NCBI RefSeq assembly: GCF_003999975.1
Contig: NZ_RJAC01000013.1
Location: forward strand, 62,001-126,000
DNA: 64,000 nucleotides
From: Actinoplanes solisilvae
GTDB lineage: Bacteria; Actinomycetota; Actinomycetes; Mycobacteriales; Micromonosporaceae
Reading direction: 5' to 3'
A model generated the notes under the pieces. It saw nothing but the letters and a program-made list of their open reading frames with translations. It ran no database searches and was not told the DNA's origin. Of this stretch, positions 60,929-64,000 are shown in pieces (the stretch's first letter is position 1; the number at the start of each line of letters is the position of its first letter). The translations under genes and the position numbers were made by a program.

Positions 60929-62107
60929 GCAGCGGAGCAGGCCGGCTCGCTGTTTGGTTTCGAGGACGTGGCGGGCGGCGTCGTCCACGCGGGCGCGGAA
61001 TGTCTGGTCGGATTCGGCCTTGGCGATCAGGGCGCCGGCCATCGGGGCGGCGTCGGACGGGACGATCGTGAGGACCAGGTCGCCGCCGGCGGTGATGAAG
61101 CGTACGGCTCGCTGGGCCGGGGTGAAGCCGGTGACCGCGCGGGCCGCGCCCAGGTCGTCGGAGATCACGAGGCCCTTGAAGCCGAGCTTCTCGCGGAGCA
61201 GGCCGGTGATGATCGGCTTGGAGAAGGTGGCGATGTTGGTGGCGTCGAGCTTCGGGTACGACGCGGACGAGATCATGACGCTGGCCGAGCCCGCGTCGAT
61301 GCCGGCCTTGAACGGGGTCAGGTAGGGATCGGCCGCGGTGGCCGTGGTGTCGGTCGCGCCGGTCGACGTGTCGGTGTTGACCCGCACCCGGCCCAGGCCG
61401 GGGAAGTGCTTCAGCACGGTCAGCACCCCGGCGCCCTGCGAGGCCGGGACCACCGTACGGATGGCCGTCGCGACCTTGGCCGGGTCGGAGCCGAACTCCC
61501 GCCGGAAGGCCCCGATCGGCGGGTTCTTCGTGCCGATGCTGGTCGGCACCGTGTCGGCCACCGGGGCCAGGTTGATGTTCACGCCGATCGCGGCGAGGCG
61601 GCGGGCGCTGTCGGTGGTGGTGGCGCGCAACGTCGCCGGCGATCCGCTGCCCAGTTTGAGCGCCGACGGCAGCCGCGGGAAGTCGGGGCCCTTGAGGGTC
61701 TGCACGCTGCCGCCCTCCTGGTCGAGGGCGACCAGCATCGGCAGCTCGGAGCGTTTCTGCAGCGCGGCGATGTTCGACTTCAGCGCGGCGGCGCCGCGGG
61801 TGCTGCGGCCGCGCAGGAAGAAGCTGCCGACCCGATAGCGGGTGAGGGTGTCGGCGACGCCGCTGGGCGCGTCGACCGAGACGCCGACCATGAGGAGCTG
61901 CCCGACCCGCTCGGTCAGGTTGAGCCCGTCCAGCGTGGCGGTGACGCAGTCCGGCGGAGTGGACGGCGCGGCCGACGACGGCGAGGGGGCGGAGGAAGGC
62001 GCGACCGAGGAGGGCGCGGCGACCGGCGGCGCGGCCGGGGGCGTCCGGTCGGTGGAGCAGGCGGCCAACGTCATGACGACCGCGGTGGCGGCCAGGCTTC
62101 GCTTCAT
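60923..62107 (-). CDS. GH3-family lipoprotein (NagZ-like)
   Basis: A 394-residue lipoprotein with lipobox LAAC (Cys17), then a Ser/Pro/Ala-rich linker and a GH3 barrel. MLVALDQEGGSVQTLKGPDFPRLPSA, LAPVADTVPTSIGTKN, VLKHFPGLGRVRVNTDT and LVISDDLGAARAV follow the NagZ order; the Asp in ISDDLG is the predicted nucleophile. NagZ uses a His in a D-S-H loop after KHFPG; here that loop reads NTDTSTG without histidine, so catalysis may differ. Likely role: removal of N-acetylglucosamine from cell-wall fragments outside the cell. Confidence 0.85.
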   Translation of the reverse strand: MKRSLAATAVVMTLAACSTDRTPPAAPPVAAPSSVAPSSAPSPSSAAPSTPPDCVTATLDGLNLTERVGQLLMVGVSVDAPSGVADTLTRYRVGSFFLRGRSTRGAAALKSNIAALQKRSELPMLVALDQEGGSVQTLKGPDFPRLPSALKLGSGSPATLRATTTDSARRLAAIGVNINLAPVADTVPTSIGTKNPPIGAFRREFGSDPAKVATAIRTVVPASQGAGVLTVLKHFPGLGRVRVNTDTSTGATDTTATAADPYLTPFKAGIDAGSASVMISSASYPKLDATNIATFSKPIITGLLREKLGFKGLVISDDLGAARAVTGFTPAQRAVRFITAGGDLVLTIVPSDAAPMAGALIAKAESDQTFRARVDDAARHVLETKQRAGLLRCG

Positions 62108-62193
62108 CGGCGCCCACGCTAGCCAATCGACGCGCGACCACGCGTGCGTTGGTCGTGCGGGTTGTGTGGACGTTCCGTGAAGGCGAAATGCGA

Positions 62194-62787
62194 TCAGGTG
62201 CGCAGCCCCTCGAAGGCGAGGGTGGTCACCGCGTCAGCGATCGCCTCGGCGCCACCGGGGCGGGGGCGATACCACTCCGTCAGCGAGTTGACCATGCCCA
62301 GGAGCAGGCGCGCCGCCGTCGGGGGATCAACGTCGGGGCGTACGCCGCCCTCGGCCTGGGCCTGCTTGACGAGCTCGGTGACCATGCCGTCGAACTCGCG
62401 CCGCCGTTCCAGGGCGTGCTGCTCGACCGCCGTGTTGCCGCGCACCCGCAGCAGCACGCACACGTATTCGAACCGTTCGGAGAGCACCAGCACGCTGCGA
62501 CGGATCAGCTGTTCGAGCCTTTCCAGGGCGGGCACGTCGAGTGCACGCACCTCGTCGGCCGCCTCGAACAGGCCGTCGAGGGCGCGGTCCATCACCATCT
62601 GCAGCATTTGTTCCTTGCTGCTGATGTGGTGGTAGACGCTCGATTTGGCGATGCCCAGCTCGACCGCGATGTCGATCATGCCGGTGTAGTCGTAGCCGCG
62701 CTCGGTGAACAGCTTCGCGGCGGCGGCCAGCACGGCATCCTGGTCATGGCCGGGCCGTCCTCGTCGACGGGGCTCCGAAGGTGCCAT
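62194..62787 (-). CDS. TetR-family regulator, PaaR candidate
   Basis: A 197-residue repressor. The N-terminal helix-turn-helix is AAKLFTERGYDYTGMIDIA and GIAKSSVYHHISSKEQML; the C-terminal ligand domain is typical of the family (TetR_C with WYRPRPGG near the end). It is divergent from paaN, with an imperfect palindrome between them. TetR proteins called PaaR repress phenylacetate genes in actinobacteria when phenylacetyl-CoA is absent; the position and operator fit, so I propose the same role. Confidence 0.85.
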   Translation of the reverse strand: MAPSEPRRRGRPGHDQDAVLAAAAKLFTERGYDYTGMIDIAVELGIAKSSVYHHISSKEQMLQMVMDRALDGLFEAADEVRALDVPALERLEQLIRRSVLVLSERFEYVCVLLRVRGNTAVEQHALERRREFDGMVTELVKQAQAEGGVRPDVDPPTAARLLLGMVNSLTEWYRPRPGGAEAIADAVTTLAFEGLRT

Positions 62788-62801
62788 TGTCGCTCCCGGG
62801 G

Positions 62802-62832
62802 TTGATTACCGACCGACCGGACGGTAGATAAT
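62802..62832 (+). promoter_or_regulatory. paaN promoter with overlapping TetR operator
   Basis: A -35-like TTGATT (62802-62807) and TAGATA (62825-62830) are 17 bases apart. The 20-bp imperfect palindrome at 62807-62826 lies between them and contains ACCGACCGGACGGT (62812-62825), matching the ACCGNNCGNNCGGT core that I recall for PaaR. Binding there would block the promoter. Confidence 0.55.
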
Positions 62833-62862
62833 GATGGCACGCGAGCGCAAGGGAGCGCAGGA

Positions 62863-64000
62863 ATGACCACCCCCGCCGGGTTCTACGAGACGCATGCCGA
62901 GTTGCTGGCCCAGGCCGTCCGGGCGACCACCGTCCGCGACTACTGGTCGGCCTTCCCCGAGTCGCCCAGCAAGTCGGTCTACGGCGAGACGGCCGCCCCC
63001 GAGGGTGCGGCCGCGTTCCAGGCCCTGCTCGGCAAGCCTTTCCCCATCGACGTGCCGGGCGCCACCGGCGTCGTGTCGACCGAGCGTTCGCCGTGGGGCC
63101 TCGAGCTCGGCCTGAGCTACCCCAAGGCCGACCCGTTGGCCCTGGTCGCCGCCGCCCGGGCCGCCACCCCGGCCTGGCGCGCCGTCGGGCCCGAGGGCCG
63201 CGCCGGCGTCGCCGCCGAGATCATCAAGCGGATCAACGCGCGCAGCTTCGAGCTGGCCCACGCCGTTCAGCACACGACCGGCCAGGCCTTCGTCATGGCC
63301 TTCCAGGCCGGCGGCCCGCACGCGCAAGACCGCGCCCTCGAGGCCGTCGCCTACGCCCTGTCGGCCACCACGCGCATCCCGGCCACGACCGAGTGGAGCA
63401 AGCCGCAGCGCGGCGGCGACCCGCTGCGCCTCAGCAAGACCAGCACGGTTGTCGGCCGCGGCGTCAGCCTCGTCATCGGCTGCACCACGTTCCCCACCTG
63501 GAACAGCTACCCCGGCCTGTTCGCCAGCCTGGTCACCGGCAACCCGGTCATCGTCAAGCCGCACCCGGGCGCCGTGCTGCCGCTGGCGATCACCGTGCAG
63601 ATCTGCCGCGAGGTGCTCGCCGAGGCCGGTCAGAGCCCCGACCTGGTCACCCTGGCCGTCGAAGAGCCGGGCGACGGCATCGCGGCCACCCTGGCCACCC
63701 ACCCCGACGTCCGCATCGTCGACTTCACCGGTTCCAGCGAGTTCGGCAACTGGCTCGAGGCCAACGCCCGCCAGGCCGTCGTCTACACCGAGAAGGCCGG
63801 TCTCAACACGGTCGTCGTCGACTCCACCGACGACTACAAGGGCCTGCTGCGCAACCTGTCCTTCTCGCTCTCGCTCTACAGCGGGCAGATGTGCACCACC
63901 CCGCAGAACATCCTGGTCCCCCAGTCCGGCATCGAGACCGACGCCGGCCACCGCAGCGTCGACGAGTTCGGGGCCGACCTGGCCGCCGCTCTCGACAAGC
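62863..64000 (+). CDS. paaN: Phenylacetic acid degradation protein PaaN (truncated by the window end)
   Basis: The first 379 codons of an aldehyde-dehydrogenase-like protein. It begins MTTPAGFYETHAELLAQAVR, then QHTTGQAFVMAFQAGGPHAQDRALEAVAYA, FPTWNSYPGLFASLVTGNPVIVKPHPG, DFTGSSEFGNWLEANA and SGQMCTTPQNILV, in which the Cys is catalytic and Glu in YTEKAGLN is the general base. PaaN acts in ring cleavage or the aldehyde step of phenylacetyl-CoA breakdown. The ATG follows GGGAGCGCAGGA. Other paa genes probably lie downstream, outside the window. Confidence 0.93.
   Translation, partial: MTTPAGFYETHAELLAQAVRATTVRDYWSAFPESPSKSVYGETAAPEGAAAFQALLGKPFPIDVPGATGVVSTERSPWGLELGLSYPKADPLALVAAARAATPAWRAVGPEGRAGVAAEIIKRINARSFELAHAVQHTTGQAFVMAFQAGGPHAQDRALEAVAYALSATTRIPATTEWSKPQRGGDPLRLSKTSTVVGRGVSLVIGCTTFPTWNSYPGLFASLVTGNPVIVKPHPGAVLPLAITVQICREVLAEAGQSPDLVTLAVEEPGDGIAATLATHPDVRIVDFTGSSEFGNWLEANARQAVVYTEKAGLNTVVVDSTDDYKGLLRNLSFSLSLYSGQMCTTPQNILVPQSGIETDAGHRSVDEFGADLAAALDK

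Overview
The window is 64 kb of dense, high-GC chromosome from an actinobacterium. GTG and TTG starts, four-base ATGA/GTGA gene overlaps, LAL- and MalT-type LuxR regulators, a GPP34 protein, a secreted GH18 chitinase and a translational T-box before ileS suggest Micromonosporaceae, possibly Actinoplanes. That placement is an inference; there is no rRNA or marker phylogeny here. I see no tRNA, rRNA, insertion sequence, prophage or CRISPR array.

Layout. 0-9.4 kb is housekeeping and miscellaneous: the end of an EAL phosphodiesterase, glucose-6-phosphate isomerase, an AlkZ-like winged-helix protein, a CBM5/12-GH18 chitinase, a luciferase-like monooxygenase with its FMN reductase partner, a histidine phosphatase and an MFS exporter. 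9.4-16.2 kb holds a NarL-type two-component pair on the minus strand, an MMPL transporter, a DUF3662-FHA protein, an orphan LacI regulator and a degenerate receiver-like protein. The junction between the kinase and regulator genes carries three tandem 44-bp units, each of which reads as a 15-codon minicistron chained by GTGA overlaps.

16.2-24.5 kb is a cell-envelope export and sensing module: a lipoprotein transcribed divergently from membrane fusion protein 1, then an OmpR-type regulator, histidine kinase, membrane fusion protein 2, ABC ATPase, MacB/FtsX-type permease, a DUF5666-like membrane protein and a tiny Tat lipoprotein with a poly-Asp tail. Three 11-bp-period direct repeats lie in its promoters and are candidate sites for the OmpR-type regulator. 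24.5-35.4 kb holds a LAL regulator, TerC, GPP34, an APC permease with a GNAT enzyme, a Ser/Thr kinase, a MazG-like protein and a membrane protein.

35.4-50.8 kb is a myo-inositol catabolic locus: a MalT-like regulator and a GntR regulator transcribed away from iolC, an aldolase-like gene, iolB, iolD, mmsA/iolA, an IolE-like gene, an ABC sugar importer, an iolG-like dehydrogenase and a second sugar isomerase. Together these would import inositol and convert it to acetyl-CoA and dihydroxyacetone phosphate. 54.2-57.5 kb is a smaller sugar-oxidation unit (Gfo/Idh dehydrogenase plus TIM-barrel isomerase) facing its own LacI regulator across a palindromic operator. The window ends with T-box-controlled ileS, a GH3 lipoprotein, and a TetR regulator divergent from a truncated paaN of phenylacetate degradation.
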